Assembly: GCF_900184685.1 (NCBI RefSeq)
Contig: NZ_FXXL01000006.1
Location: 620,001-684,000, forward strand
Direction: 5' to 3'
Length of the DNA stretch: 64,000 nt
From: Butyricimonas sp. Marseille-P3923
GTDB lineage: Bacteria; Bacteroidota; Bacteroidia; Bacteroidales; Marinifilaceae
In this document: positions 40,710 to 51,621 of the stretch, in pieces
How positions within the stretch are numbered: the stretch's first letter is position 1
How the letters are laid out: each line of letters begins with the position of its first letter
Position numbers and translations under genes: made by a program
Notes under the pieces: generated by a model
Seen by the model: the letters and a program-made list of their open reading frames with translations, nothing else
Database searches by the model: none
What the model was told of the DNA's origin: nothing

Positions 40710-43700
40710 TTACATACTGCTTTTACGTCTTTTCCTCATCAAGACCGCCAAACCGATCAACACCACAATCACCCCTGCCGCTATCCACGGCGTACTCACC
40801 CGATTCGTGCGCTTCTGTGTTTCCGAGGCTATCTCGTCTTTCTTCATCACCACCCCTTTGGACCGGTCTGCCGCAACCTCCCTCACCTGCTGAATACTGT
40901 TCCGGTACTCTTTCGCCGCTTCGGGAGTCGCTTTGGAAGCGATAAAATCACGCAATTTGGCATTATCACACACAAATCCGGAACATGCCGGTTTATACTT
41001 CTTAATCAAATCCGTGTGTAACTCCGACAAATCCGCCAACTGCTGCCCGGTAGCCTTCCACATCCCCTTACGCGCGGTTTCCATCATAATGGCAGTGATC
41101 TCCTGCAACGCGGCAGGACTCACTTTCTCGAAGAAATCCTGCACCCCGAGGTCAAATTTATCCTTCACGTACACGTCATAAATCTCGTCCCACATCTCGT
41201 TGTCAATCACCGAAGGTTTCATCACGTTCCACCCGTAAGTATTACGGATAATTTCAGTAAAACCGGACGCAGAGGTTGCCTCTCCTTTCATTTTTTCTTT
41301 AATATACGAGGGATTGAATATCGTCGTTCTGGATTCCACCCCGATCGCCTCCTTCACCTCCTGCATCTTGTTATTATTCCGGTTCCGGTAATCACTCAGG
41401 TAAGCATCCGGGTCTTTCCCCGTCACGTTACGCACGGCAAGATTCATTCCGCCCATGAACTCGTACACGTGATCAAGGCTCAACGCTCCCCACGTGTTAC
41501 TCTGCCGGGGTTGTACCACCACGTCCGTGCGGGTTAGCGCTGCCTCGAAAGCGAATTGCCTGAATTTCTCCCAATTCTTCTCGCTACCGTAGTAAGCCCC
41601 CATGTTATTCAAGTAAGTCGCCGCGATTTCCGATTCACTCTCCCAGCGATCTCCCGCCTCTACCATCCCCGTGATTCCGGTTCCGTAACCGCCATTCGCA
41701 CCCCCGAACACCCGGAATGTCGAAATCTCACGGGCATCCTTCGGGGAAATCCCCTTATCAATCAATGTCCTCTCCGCTTCCAGCACTCCGGCAGCCACTT
41801 GATTCTCGTATTTATCATCTTTGGCAGCCGCTGCCATTTCCACGGCTCTATTCACGAGGAAAAGACAGGAAGCCGCAATATCCCGCAACTGCCCGGAAGT
41901 CTGTACCACCACGTCTACCCGGGGACGTCCCAACTCGGCAGAAGGAATCAGCTTCAAATCGCTCACCCGCCCGAAAGCATCCCGCACGGGCTCCACGCCG
42001 AGCATATACAACACTTGGGCTATCGTGGCTCCTCCCGTTTCGATAAACTCGCCGGACCAAAGCGTGTAGCTCACCTTCTTCGGGAACTCCCCGTCATGCC
42101 GTTTCCGGTACATCTCGATAGTACTCTTTGCCAACTGCATCCCTTTCTCCCAAGCGGACTCCGTGGGAGTTTCCTCCGCGTTAATGGCAAAAAGATTGCG
42201 CCCCGTCGGCAAGGTGTTCGGGTTCACGATAGGATCTCCGCCGGGCGAAGGAGCCGTGTACCCGCCATTCAAAGCGTTCATCAACGACTCCAATTCGACT
42301 GCCGGACTTTCCGCCAATGCCCGTTTATAATTATTCACGTTCTTCAATGTCCGCTCCACTTCCATGATCGCCAAAGCCTTGTTCACCTCCTCTTTCGAGT
42401 ACTCTTTCGCTTTCTTGCCCATCATCGCTTTCATCATGGCACTCATATCGGGCTTATCCTCTTTCGGCTTCGTCATTGCCGCCTTCATCTTCTCCATCGC
42501 CTCTTTCGGCGCTCCCATCTTCTCCGCCATAGCCAATCGATCCTCGGGCGTCTTGCCCTTGCCCGTCTGTTTCATCATCTCCTTCATCATCCCGGACATC
42601 CCCTCTTCCTTCTTTTCATCTTTCACGGTCGGTTGCTTTGCCGCCGCCGCCATCATCATCGCCATCATCCCCTTGGGCGCATTCCGGTCCGCGTCAATCT
42701 CCCGGGCTTGAGTCAACTCCCCGCTCGTGATTCCTGCCACGCGGCAAATAAAGTCGTCGTTCACGTTCTCTCTCCCGTTCAACAACCTCCCGACCAACTT
42801 CTTCGCCGGCTCCAGATAACGTTCGGTAAAAATAGCCTTCCGCTTCAATACTCCGGCATCCGCCTTTCCCCGCAACTTATCCAACGCGTACAACCCGTAA
42901 GCAATCGGGTCGGTCGCCATAGAATAAACGGAAGACTCTATCCGGGCAGCCTCGTAAGGCACTCCCATAGAGTACAACTGTCCGGTCACCTTCTCCGCCG
43001 CCAGTTCATCCGCGAAGTTTTCAATCTTCAAAACCTCTTCCTCGGTATAGGGAACCGTCAACACGCTATCCAACCCCAACTCCCGGTGCATACCCAAGGA
43101 AACCACCAACTCTTTCACCGCCAAGGAAGCCTGCTCCACGTCCTTCGCGTTGGCGATACCCTTCTCCGGGTACAATTTCTGGTTGTATATCTTTATCTTT
43201 TCCGTCAGACTCCGGTAAATACCCCGCACGTTACTCTCCATAAACGGGGGAGTCAGATAGGATTGCAACACCCCGTATCCCCGACGTTTGGCAATCATCC
43301 CCTCGCCCACGTCGCCAATGGAATAAATATACAAGTGAGGCACACTGCCCACGAGTCTGTCCGGCCAATCCAAATCGCACAGGGCTGCCTGCTTCTTGGG
43401 CGTAAACTCCAGACTGCCATGCGTCCCGAAATGTACCATGGCATCCGCCTTGAACCCGTATTGCATCCACAAGTAAGCCGCAATATAAGAATGAGGGGGA
43501 GCCGCATCCGTCCCATGCACGATCTGGAAAGCGTTATCCCCGCCCCCGGCAGCGGGTTGCGGCATTATCACCACGTTCCCGAACTGTATCCGGGATATTC
43601 CCAGTATCCCGTCAGCGGGACTCATGTATTCCCCGGGAAATTCCCCGAAAGCGGCAACCACCTCGGCATATTTCTCCGGGCGCAGGGCTTGTTTCACCCA

Positions 43701-45029
43701 ACTCTCGTACTCCTCCCTCGAAATCAACAAAGGGTGACTCTCTTTCAAGAAACGATCTACCACGCCGTCGGCATAAGTCCCGAACACGGCACCTTCCGCC
43801 ATGATCATTTTCTCCAGTTCCTTGTGATTTGCCGGAAGGCCGTCCACCCAGTAGCCCTCCTCTCTCATCTTCTTCAAAAGATTGTACAACGAGGGAACCA
43901 CTTCCATTCCCGCCGCGCTCATGGCACTCTGTCCCGGTCCTTTATAGTAATAAATCACCACCCGTTTCTCGCTATTCGGCTTATCCCTCAAGGCTAGCGT
44001 TTTCTGTATATTCTCCACGTATGTTCTCAAACGGGAAGGCTCCGCATAGGAATGGCGTAATCCCTCCTTGTCCTTATACTGGGCGAACAAAGCCGACGTG
44101 CGGATAGCCCCGTCTATTTCGGGCGTAACAATACTCTGGGACATAAACCCGCCGGACATTCCCATGGGATCGCGTTCCCATTCCTCCACCAGATTATTCA
44201 CCGTCAGCGGCGCGAACAACAGAATATTACGTTCTTTCAAATAATGTACCATGTCATCGCCCAAACGGCCGTGTGCCATATTGATTATCGCGTCCGGGGC
44301 AATCTCCCGGATAAAATCAAGCAAACGCCGCAACGACAACACCGGGTAAACATTATACCCGACCCGTTCCAGCGTGTCGATTAACCCCGTGGCATCGGCC
44401 ATCTGTCCCGTCACCACGATTTTTTTCGCCCCATCCCTGTATAATTTCTTATCTTTCAAATATTTCTCGTACTCCCCGACAGACAGAAAGTCCAGTTCCT
44501 CCCCCGGCTTGTCCAAATCCGCATGGTACAGGATATCCGATGCCCGCTCGATCGGCTCCCCCGGTTCCTCGACAGCAATCATCACCTTCCTGTCAATATT
44601 CTTCCGCACGTAATTCAGCAAATTCTTGTAATTCCGCCTGCCCCCGCTACCGAGATAAGCCCGCAAGGCAGCCTGATCGACCGAATCTATCGTGCATATA
44701 TTATTCGCCGGGTTCGTCGCCATCGTCGTGAACACCGGTACACCCTTGTCCGCCGCGTTTTGTATCTGCTGCCGCTGTTCTTCCACGACACGCAACCCCA
44801 TCCCGTTCACGAACACCATATCGAAGCCGGACAAACGCCCCAACTCCTCGACGGGAACCTCCTGCAATTGAATAAATGAATTGTCATTCGCCTTCGCGAT
44901 ACTCCCCATCGTCATCGTCTGGAAATTCACGAAAGCAATCCTCGTGGTCCCGAACCATACACGATACCCCCACACTCCCAACAAGATCACGACCAAAAGA
45001 CATCCCCATTTAAGCCATTTCTTTTTCAT
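40710..45029 (-). CDS. hmuS: HmuS, CobN-like heme chelatase/dechelatase
   Basis: 1439 residues, similar to the CobN/BchH large chelatase subunits but anchored. It has an N-terminal signal anchor (~6-25, KWGCLLVVILLGVWGY) and a C-terminal helix (PWIAAGVIVVLIGLAVLM) before RKRRK. The CobN core motif is HFGTHGSLEFTPKKQAALCDLDWPDRLVG near residue 530. In the hmu operon this protein has been shown in Bacteroides to remove iron from heme without oxygen; cobalt insertion is unlikely, as no cob genes are near. A methionine-rich insert lies at about residues 783-875. Confidence 0.9.
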   Translation of the reverse strand: MKKKWLKWGCLLVVILLGVWGYRVWFGTTRIAFVNFQTMTMGSIAKANDNSFIQLQEVPVEELGRLSGFDMVFVNGMGLRVVEEQRQQIQNAADKGVPVFTTMATNPANNICTIDSVDQAALRAYLGSGGRRNYKNLLNYVRKNIDRKVMIAVEEPGEPIERASDILYHADLDKPGEELDFLSVGEYEKYLKDKKLYRDGAKKIVVTGQMADATGLIDTLERVGYNVYPVLSLRRLLDFIREIAPDAIINMAHGRLGDDMVHYLKERNILLFAPLTVNNLVEEWERDPMGMSGGFMSQSIVTPEIDGAIRTSALFAQYKDKEGLRHSYAEPSRLRTYVENIQKTLALRDKPNSEKRVVIYYYKGPGQSAMSAAGMEVVPSLYNLLKKMREEGYWVDGLPANHKELEKMIMAEGAVFGTYADGVVDRFLKESHPLLISREEYESWVKQALRPEKYAEVVAAFGEFPGEYMSPADGILGISRIQFGNVVIMPQPAAGGGDNAFQIVHGTDAAPPHSYIAAYLWMQYGFKADAMVHFGTHGSLEFTPKKQAALCDLDWPDRLVGSVPHLYIYSIGDVGEGMIAKRRGYGVLQSYLTPPFMESNVRGIYRSLTEKIKIYNQKLYPEKGIANAKDVEQASLAVKELVVSLGMHRELGLDSVLTVPYTEEEVLKIENFADELAAEKVTGQLYSMGVPYEAARIESSVYSMATDPIAYGLYALDKLRGKADAGVLKRKAIFTERYLEPAKKLVGRLLNGRENVNDDFICRVAGITSGELTQAREIDADRNAPKGMMAMMMAAAAKQPTVKDEKKEEGMSGMMKEMMKQTGKGKTPEDRLAMAEKMGAPKEAMEKMKAAMTKPKEDKPDMSAMMKAMMGKKAKEYSKEEVNKALAIMEVERTLKNVNNYKRALAESPAVELESLMNALNGGYTAPSPGGDPIVNPNTLPTGRNLFAINAEETPTESAWEKGMQLAKSTIEMYRKRHDGEFPKKVSYTLWSGEFIETGGATIAQVLYMLGVEPVRDAFGRVSDLKLIPSAELGRPRVDVVVQTSGQLRDIAASCLFLVNRAVEMAAAAKDDKYENQVAAGVLEAERTLIDKGISPKDAREISTFRVFGGANGGYGTGITGMVEAGDRWESESEIAATYLNNMGAYYGSEKNWEKFRQFAFEAALTRTDVVVQPRQSNTWGALSLDHVYEFMGGMNLAVRNVTGKDPDAYLSDYRNRNNNKMQEVKEAIGVESRTTIFNPSYIKEKMKGEATSASGFTEIIRNTYGWNVMKPSVIDNEMWDEIYDVYVKDKFDLGVQDFFEKVSPAALQEITAIMMETARKGMWKATGQQLADLSELHTDLIKKYKPACSGFVCDNAKLRDFIASKATPEAAKEYRNSIQQVREVAADRSKGVVMKKDEIASETQKRTNRVSTPWIAAGVIVVLIGLAVLMRKRRKSSM

Positions 45030-45048
45030 CCGTTTTCTTTTTATCTGA

Positions 45049-47295
45049 TTATAATTTAAACAAATCCGCCAAATTCACGGACAACGTCCCGAGCACCCCT
45101 ATTCCTCGTTGCGGGGTAACCGATTGATCGGCAGTCACGTTTTTATCCTTGAAATTAAACAGGTTATCCAGTCCCGCCGTAAAACGGAACCCTCGCGGGA
45201 AACGCCCGCTAAGATTCAACGCGCAAAACGTCCGGCTGTCATATTCATTCTGCACGTAACCGCCCGCGCTATTCTTGTACCACGTTTCCACCGAGGACAT
45301 CCAACGCCCGTTCAGTGCCACCGACAGCGTCACCTTCCCGAACGTCTTGGAATAATTCGCCGTGAACGTCACGCTATGCGGACGATCACTCGCCATATTA
45401 TACCCGTCAACCTCGGAATGTGCGTCAATATAGGCGTACGCGCCGCGCAACGTCAACCCGTTCCTGAAACGGAATTGCGCCATCACATCCACCCCCGTCC
45501 TTGTCGCGTTATCCGCGTTATAATATTGCTGGTTCTTCCCGTCCGAAGACAACCCCAAACCGATCTCGTCGAAATACCTCGTGTAGTACCCGGATACCGA
45601 ACCGTTAAAAATCCCCCTCGTCACCTCCGCCGACAACGTCCCTTGGTGACTGATCTCCGGTTCCAAATCCTCGTTACCGTAAATCATAAAGAAACCTTGT
45701 CCGCCCATATCATACTCGCTGTGCAACTCTTTCAACGAAGGTATACGGAATCCCATCCCGTAACCGCCACGCAAAGCCAACACCCCGTACCTGTACATCA
45801 ACGATATTTTCGGACTCGCGTGGAAACCGTATTCCGAATGGCAATCCGACCGCACACCCGCCAGAATACTAAACGAATCACTCACTTTCCAATCCTCCTG
45901 CAAATACAACACGTAAGTCTGCACGTCAAACTTTTTTCCCGACCCGTTATCAAACCAGTAATGCTGCAACCGCTGCGTGTTCATCTCGATCCCCGCAGTC
46001 AGCGTGTGTCTGTCATGGAGATATCCCGTGTAATTCAACCGCATGTTATGGGTCATATCCCCAAGCCTCTTTTCCGCAGGAGATTTTTTATACTCTATTT
46101 TCTTCTCGTAATTCTCGAACACGTACGACAAATCCAGAATATGCCTATCATTTATCGCGTAAAACATCTTCGGGTTGAGCTTGTAAGTCGAAAACACATC
46201 CTGTTCCTTTTCCTGTATATATTCCAGAATATGATTGTTATAATACGTTCCGTCCAACGATACACGGAAGCGATCGTTAAACGTGAAACTCAATTTCTGG
46301 TTCACTTGCCAAATCTCGAACCCCTTAACGCTCGTCATCCCTTTGGTCGAAGTATCCGCGACGACCGAATCCCGGTCATACATATCCTTGTAGTGCGTGT
46401 ATTGAATTTGCCCGACCTCGTCTTTCAGCGCGTAAGCATCCCGCGTGCGATAAGAAAGCGACGTCAACGCGGAGAATCGCCCTTGCTTCGTACCCAATGA
46501 CAGCGAATACTTACTCTCGTCGTTATTACCGTAACGGACGGAAGCGTTTCCCGTGAAGGGACGATCGGCATCCTTCGTGATAATATTCACCACGCCCCCC
46601 ATCGCCTGCGAACCGTACAACGTCGACATAGGTCCTTTCACCACCTCTATCCGCTCGATATTATCAACATCAATCAAACTATAATCTATATTATTACTGG
46701 AACCTTCCCCCGATACGCGTTCCCCGTCAATCAAGAACAACACGTATCCCCCCGCCGAGCCTTGGAATTTCAATTCCGGCAAACCCGAACCGTGAGCCAA
46801 CCCGAACTGCAATCCCGGCATCTCGTACTCCAACAGACTCTGCAAATCCAAAGGATTGATTTGTGCTATATCCTCTCGTGAGATGACACGGGTCAGCACG
46901 GGTACATCCTTCAACGGTTTCATCGTGCGGGTTCCCGTGATCACCACCTCGTTCAGCGCGTTATCACCCGGAGCCAGCGCGAAGTGAAACAAACTATCCA
47001 GACCGGGAACTACTTCCCGTTCCTTCGGGGCATAACCCGTGAAACTAACTCTTAACACACATTTCTCCCTCGACGTCAGTTTTACCGTGAACTCCCCCTT
47101 CGCGTTCGTTCCCGCACCGACAACAGTCCCTTTCACCCACACGGAAGCCCCTGCCAGCGGTTCCCCTTTCTCGTCCACGACTACTCCTTTTACCTTAAAA
47201 GAGGGAGCCTCATTCTCGTGTTCATCCGCCATTAAACACGGGGACAAAAATATCAAAAACAATATCAACAATCCGTTTCTCATCTGCTTCTCCAT
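45049..47295 (-). CDS. hmuR: HmuR-like TonB-dependent heme receptor
   Basis: 748 residues from ATG 47295 (a later ATG at 47283 is also possible). A signal peptide is followed by a carboxypeptidase-regulatory-like domain (~27-115, VKGVVVDEKGEPLAGASVWVKG). A plug follows (KDVPVLTRVISREDIAQINPLDLQSLLEYEMPG and VEVVKGPMSTLYGSQAMGGVVNIITK), then a C-terminal barrel. It imports heme captured by HmuY across the outer membrane. Spacing: 24 bases after hmuY and 19 bases before hmuS. Confidence 0.9.
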   Translation of the reverse strand: MEKQMRNGLLILFLIFLSPCLMADEHENEAPSFKVKGVVVDEKGEPLAGASVWVKGTVVGAGTNAKGEFTVKLTSREKCVLRVSFTGYAPKEREVVPGLDSLFHFALAPGDNALNEVVITGTRTMKPLKDVPVLTRVISREDIAQINPLDLQSLLEYEMPGLQFGLAHGSGLPELKFQGSAGGYVLFLIDGERVSGEGSSNNIDYSLIDVDNIERIEVVKGPMSTLYGSQAMGGVVNIITKDADRPFTGNASVRYGNNDESKYSLSLGTKQGRFSALTSLSYRTRDAYALKDEVGQIQYTHYKDMYDRDSVVADTSTKGMTSVKGFEIWQVNQKLSFTFNDRFRVSLDGTYYNNHILEYIQEKEQDVFSTYKLNPKMFYAINDRHILDLSYVFENYEKKIEYKKSPAEKRLGDMTHNMRLNYTGYLHDRHTLTAGIEMNTQRLQHYWFDNGSGKKFDVQTYVLYLQEDWKVSDSFSILAGVRSDCHSEYGFHASPKISLMYRYGVLALRGGYGMGFRIPSLKELHSEYDMGGQGFFMIYGNEDLEPEISHQGTLSAEVTRGIFNGSVSGYYTRYFDEIGLGLSSDGKNQQYYNADNATRTGVDVMAQFRFRNGLTLRGAYAYIDAHSEVDGYNMASDRPHSVTFTANYSKTFGKVTLSVALNGRWMSSVETWYKNSAGGYVQNEYDSRTFCALNLSGRFPRGFRFTAGLDNLFNFKDKNVTADQSVTPQRGIGVLGTLSVNLADLFKL

Positions 47296-47319
47296 TGAAC
47301 CAAGCACGGCTTCCGCGCG

Positions 47320-48348
47320 TTACTTTAGAGGATATTCGTAATCAAACGCGGCATATACCTTCTCGTTCTTATCATTGGAATAATCCGTGAATCTTATTTT
47401 AGCATACTCCCCGGCTGCCGTTTTCAACACGAATACATTCTTATTGATCTCGTAAGTATAAGGCGGCATCGAACCTGTCGGGGTTGCCGTCACCCAACCA
47501 CACAATACTTCATTCAATTTCGTGGACTGATACCCCACGAAACCTTCCATCATGTTCGTCATATCCACCATTACTTGGTGATCGTCCGTGTCAGCCGTGA
47601 AATTCTCCCCGGTTACGGAAGACAAGGTTACCGCATCAAGGTCGAACGTGTTCAATTTCACCGCACCCCCGCCGTTCGTCTTGACATCATACTTGTGGAA
47701 AGCAATATCCCAGTCAAAAGAGGTTTCGTCCCCATTCAACATATAGACCTTGTTATCCCTCTCTTTCACGGTATAAGTCCCAGTGATCGCCATAGGCATA
47801 GCGCCCGGCTTAAAAGTCACCTTTATACTTGCCGCACTTCCGGCTGCCGCACCTATTCTTCCGCTGAAAGTTACTTCCTTGTACACCGTGGTTGTTTCTC
47901 CGTTGACCACATCGACACTTGTCGGTACTCCCGTCAACACCCACTCTTCCCCGTCCCGCGCTATTGCCGCTTTCGCCGATAAAGAATAAGGCTCCACATC
48001 ACCACTCATGCTGAGCATCAAACTATCCAGAGAAAGCAATACCGAATCCTCGGCAATTGTAGAAATAATCAACTTCACGCCCTCTTGATTCCCGTAAGAA
48101 CTCCCCATAACGGAGATATCTAAATCACCCTTGTATATCCCGGTGATACCACCTTCTTGGGATTTCACGCTAAGCGTCTTCACGGTACCCGTCTTAAAAT
48201 CAAAATACGTCCACGCGTCATAATCGGCGGCAGCAACCACGGTGGATTCACCATCCCAACCACTACCGTTATCGTCATCAGAACAAGCTGTAAAACAGGC
48301 AACACACAACATCAGCCCCCACGCAATAAACTGATTCATCTTTTTCAT
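47320..48348 (-). CDS. hmuY: HmuY-family heme-binding lipoprotein
   Basis: 342 residues. The leader has lipobox FTAC followed by SDDD. HmuY-type segments: YDAWTYFDFKTGTVK and SFDWDIAFHKYDVKTNGGGAVKLNTFD, then a beta-rich body. HmuY proteins bind heme at the surface through His or Met residues and deliver it to HmuR. The protein is longer than the ~215-residue P. gingivalis prototype: about 100 extra residues (~55-190) form an inserted region. It is the first gene of the operon. Confidence 0.88.
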   Translation of the reverse strand: MKKMNQFIAWGLMLCVACFTACSDDDNGSGWDGESTVVAAADYDAWTYFDFKTGTVKTLSVKSQEGGITGIYKGDLDISVMGSSYGNQEGVKLIISTIAEDSVLLSLDSLMLSMSGDVEPYSLSAKAAIARDGEEWVLTGVPTSVDVVNGETTTVYKEVTFSGRIGAAAGSAASIKVTFKPGAMPMAITGTYTVKERDNKVYMLNGDETSFDWDIAFHKYDVKTNGGGAVKLNTFDLDAVTLSSVTGENFTADTDDHQVMVDMTNMMEGFVGYQSTKLNEVLCGWVTATPTGSMPPYTYEINKNVFVLKTAAGEYAKIRFTDYSNDKNEKVYAAFDYEYPLK

Positions 48349-48386
48349 TATATAAAAATTTTAATTTAACAGACTATTTATCGCTA

Positions 48387-48394
48387 CAAAAGTA
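48387..48394 (-). promoter_or_regulatory. Promoter -7 element of the hmu operon
   Basis: Reads TACTTTTG on the minus strand, matching TAnnTTTG, 38 bases before the hmuY ATG. No Fur-like operator was confidently recognised. Confidence 0.55.
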
Positions 48395-48558
48395 TATCCC
48401 CGAACATCCCCTCACAATCCCCAAAAATGAGGAAAAACAGACTCCATTTCATCTATATTAGGGATTCTTCCTTAAATTTCACCACGGTACAAATAAGATA
48501 TCACGTCAGTCACTAAACATCTGGATTACAATAATAAAATACATATCAATTCCATATA

Positions 48559-48681
48559 AATTCCGCATCACTTCCGTGTAAAACGCTATTAGTTCCCTAT
48601 TAAAACCCTATTAAAACCCTATATAGTAATAGCGTTTTAATAGCTTACTAAAAGCTTAGTAAAAACTTTATAAGCGGAATT
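48559..48681. repeat. Nested inverted repeats between hmuY and leuS
   Basis: The outer arms AATTCCGC (48559-48566) / GCGGAATT (48674-48681) and inner arms AAAACGCTATTA (48580-48591) / TAATAGCGTTTT (48627-48638) are perfect. Inside lie tandem TATTAAAACCC words, and between the right arms AAAGCTTAGTAAAA words. The 498-base spacer 48349-48846 holds this, two divergent promoters and nothing else recognised. Confidence 0.7.
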
Positions 48682-48806
48682 GAACCGGAAATCATACGGA
48701 ATTCATACCGGATTTATATAGGAAAAGAGTACATCCTCTTACAATATTAGGTAATCACCCCTATGACATAAAATAATAAAAGAGTTTCCGACTTCTGTAT
48801 TTTTAT

Positions 48807-48814
48807 TACCTTTG
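48807..48814 (+). promoter_or_regulatory. Promoter -7 element of leuS
   Basis: TACCTTTG matches TAnnTTTG, 32 bases before the leuS ATG; a TTTCC about 22 bases upstream is a weak -33. Confidence 0.6.
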
Positions 48815-48846
48815 TCATTCATTACGAGAACTAAAAAAAGAATAAC

Positions 48847-51618
48847 ATGGAATACAATTTCAAGGAAGTCGAGAAAAAGTGGCAAAGCTACTGGCAAGAG
48901 AACAAAACTTACCGGGTTGAAATGGATCCTTCCAAACCCAAATATTACGTGCTGGACATGTTCCCTTATCCCTCCGGGGCAGGGCTACACGTCGGACACC
49001 CGCTAGGCTACATCGCTTCCGATATCTATTCCCGTTACAAGCATTTGAAAGGTTTTAACGTGTTGCATCCCATGGGGTATGATGCCTACGGACTACCGGC
49101 AGAGCAATACGCCATCCAGACAGGGCAACACCCGGCTATCACGACGGAGAAAAATATCAACCGCTACCGGGAACAAATGGACAAGATCGGCTTCTCGTAC
49201 GATTGGGACAGAGAAATCCGTACCTGCGACCCGGGATATTACAAATGGACACAATGGACTTTCATCCGGATGTTCAACAGCTATTTCTGTTACGACGAGC
49301 AAAAAGCCATGCCGATCAGCGATCTGGTAAAAGCTTTTGAAACGGTGGGTACGGAAGGACTGAACGCGGCATGCGGCGAAGAATTGCATTTCACTGCCGA
49401 AGAATGGAAAGCCAAATCGGAGAAGGAAAAACAAGAGATATTATTGAATTACCGTATCGCTTACCTTGCCGACACGATGGTGAACTGGTGCCCGGAACTG
49501 GGAACCGTGCTTGCCAACGACGAGGTGAAAGACGGGCTGTCCGAACGAGGCGGTTATCCCGTGGTACAAAAGAAAATGCGCCAATGGTCGCTCCGCGTAT
49601 CCGCATATGCCCAACGGTTACTGGACGGGTTGGATAAAGTGGAATGGTCGGATTCGCTGAAGGATATTCAACGCAACTGGATAGGTCGCTCGCAAGGTGC
49701 CGACGTGATTTTCGACGTGAAAGATTCGGACGTGAAACTGGAAATCTTCACCACCCGCCCGGACACGATATTCGGGGTGTCATTCATGGTGCTGGCTCCC
49801 GAATCGGATTACGTGAAACAGCTGACCACCCCGGAACAGGCGGACGCCGTTGCCGAGTACTTGGACTACGTGTCGAAACGCACGGAACGGGAGCGCCAGA
49901 CGGAAGTGAAAAAAGTGACCGGAGTATTTACCGGTTCATATGCTATTAACCCATTCACGAACGAGGCGATACCCGTGTGGATCAGCGAATACGTGCTTTC
50001 CGGCTACGGAACCGGAGCAATCATGGCAGTACCGGGACACGACAGCCGCGACTACGCTTTCGCGCGTCATTTCAATCTCCCGATCGTTCCCGTGATTGAC
50101 GACGGGGAAGGACACGATATGTCCGAAGGATCATACGACACGAAAGTCGGCAAGATGATTAACAGCGGTATTATCAACGGCATGGAAGTGAAAGATGCCA
50201 TCGCGTATATCTCGCAAGAAGTCGAGAAAAGAGGAATCGGTAAAAGCAAGATCAATTACCGCCTGCGGGATGCCATTTTTAGTCGTCAACGATACTGGGG
50301 CGAACCGTTCCCGGTGTATTACAAAGACGGTATGCCATATATGCTCGACGAGTCAAAATTGCCGCTGGAGTTGCCGGAGGTAGATAAATACTTGCCGACA
50401 GAAACAGGAGAACCGCCTCTAGGTCGTGTACAAGACTGGAAAACGGAAGAGGGTTATCCTCTGGAATTAAACACGATGCCCGGCTTCGCGGGTTCCTCGG
50501 CGTATTTTTTACGCTACATGGACCCGCACAATGACAAGGCTCTGGTAGATAAGGACGTCTGCAATTACTGGAAAAACGTGGATCTTTACTTGGGCGGGAC
50601 AGAACACGCCACGGGACATTTGATTTATTCCCGTTTCTGGAACATGTTCTTGCATGATATCGGTGTTGCCACCGAAGAAGAGCCTTTCAAGAAACTAATC
50701 AACCAAGGTATGATTCAAGGACGTTCGAATTTCGTGTACCGGATACAAGGCACGAATACGTTTGTTTCCCTCGGGTTGAAGGATCAGCATAAGACCACGG
50801 AGTTACACGTGGACGTGAATATCGTGAAGAATGACGTGTTAGACGTGGACGCGTTCCGTGCATGGCGACCGGAATTCGCCAATGCCGAGTTTATCCTCGA
50901 AAACGGGAAATACATCTGTGGCTGGGCTATCGAGAAGATGTCCAAGTCCATGTTCAACGTGGTGAACCCCGACACGATTATCGAAGAATACGGGGCTGAC
51001 ACGTTGCGCCTGTACGAGATGTTCCTCGGACCACTGGAATTCAGCAAACCGTGGGACACGCAAGGTATCGACGGGGTGTACAAATTCCTGCGTAAATTCT
51101 GGCGCCTGTTCCAAAACGGCGAAGAATTCAGCGTGAGCGACGAGATGCCGACCAAAGAAGAATTGAAAGTACTGCATAAAACGATCAAGAAGGTGGAATA
51201 CGATATCGAGAATTTCTCGTTCAACACGTCCATTCCCGCTTTCATGATCTGCACGAACGAACTGACAGCCTTGAAATGCAATAAACGGGCTATCCTCGAA
51301 CCTCTCGTGATCACCCTCGCTCCTTTTGCCCCACACATGGCGGAAGAACTGTGGAGCCTGCTAGGCCACACGAGAAACATCACGAAAGAAGCCTTCCCGA
51401 AATGGGAAGAAAAATACCTCGTGGAAGACGAGTTCGAATACCCGGTTTCCTTCAACGGCAAGATACGTTTCAAACTCGCCATGCCCACGACAGCAACCAA
51501 CGCGGAGATTGAAACAGCCGTAAAAGCCACTCCGGACTTCACGAAATGGATGGACGGGAAGGAAATCAAGAAAATGATTATCGTACCGAAAAAAATCGTG
51601 AACGTGGTGATAGGATAA
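48847..51618 (+). CDS. leuS: Leucine--tRNA ligase
   Basis: 923 residues, normal bacterial LeuRS. The class I HIGH-type motif is [14 protein letters not shown] (~residues 42-55) and the KMSKS motif is EKMSKSMFN. The editing domain (CP1) is present at ~225-420, including [11 protein letters not shown] and [17 protein letters not shown]. The leucine-specific insertion and the C-terminal anticodon-binding region follow. A bidirectional terminator separates it from the convergent ybaN-like gene. Confidence 0.97.
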   Translation: MEYNFKEVEKKWQSYWQENKTYRVEMDPSKPKYYVLDMFPYPSGAGLHVGHPLGYIASDIYSRYKHLKGFNVLHPMGYDAYGLPAEQYAIQTGQHPAITTEKNINRYREQMDKIGFSYDWDREIRTCDPGYYKWTQWTFIRMFNSYFCYDEQKAMPISDLVKAFETVGTEGLNAACGEELHFTAEEWKAKSEKEKQEILLNYRIAYLADTMVNWCPELGTVLANDEVKDGLSERGGYPVVQKKMRQWSLRVSAYAQRLLDGLDKVEWSDSLKDIQRNWIGRSQGADVIFDVKDSDVKLEIFTTRPDTIFGVSFMVLAPESDYVKQLTTPEQADAVAEYLDYVSKRTERERQTEVKKVTGVFTGSYAINPFTNEAIPVWISEYVLSGYGTGAIMAVPGHDSRDYAFARHFNLPIVPVIDDGEGHDMSEGSYDTKVGKMINSGIINGMEVKDAIAYISQEVEKRGIGKSKINYRLRDAIFSRQRYWGEPFPVYYKDGMPYMLDESKLPLELPEVDKYLPTETGEPPLGRVQDWKTEEGYPLELNTMPGFAGSSAYFLRYMDPHNDKALVDKDVCNYWKNVDLYLGGTEHATGHLIYSRFWNMFLHDIGVATEEEPFKKLINQGMIQGRSNFVYRIQGTNTFVSLGLKDQHKTTELHVDVNIVKNDVLDVDAFRAWRPEFANAEFILENGKYICGWAIEKMSKSMFNVVNPDTIIEEYGADTLRLYEMFLGPLEFSKPWDTQGIDGVYKFLRKFWRLFQNGEEFSVSDEMPTKEELKVLHKTIKKVEYDIENFSFNTSIPAFMICTNELTALKCNKRAILEPLVITLAPFAPHMAEELWSLLGHTRNITKEAFPKWEEKYLVEDEFEYPVSFNGKIRFKLAMPTTATNAEIETAVKATPDFTKWMDGKEIKKMIIVPKKIVNVVIG

Positions 51619-51621
51619 TAA

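Noticed and set aside
41556-43997. Very long open frame (813 codons) on the plus strand
   Set aside because: It is antisense to hmuS and encodes a His/Arg/Pro/Leu-rich product without any domain pattern; it reflects codon bias of hmuS.
40710-45029. Cobaltochelatase for vitamin B12 synthesis
   Set aside because: CobN-like by sequence, but the neighbours (HmuY, TonB receptor, ExbB-like, DUF2149) and membrane anchors match HmuS of heme operons; no cob genes are nearby.
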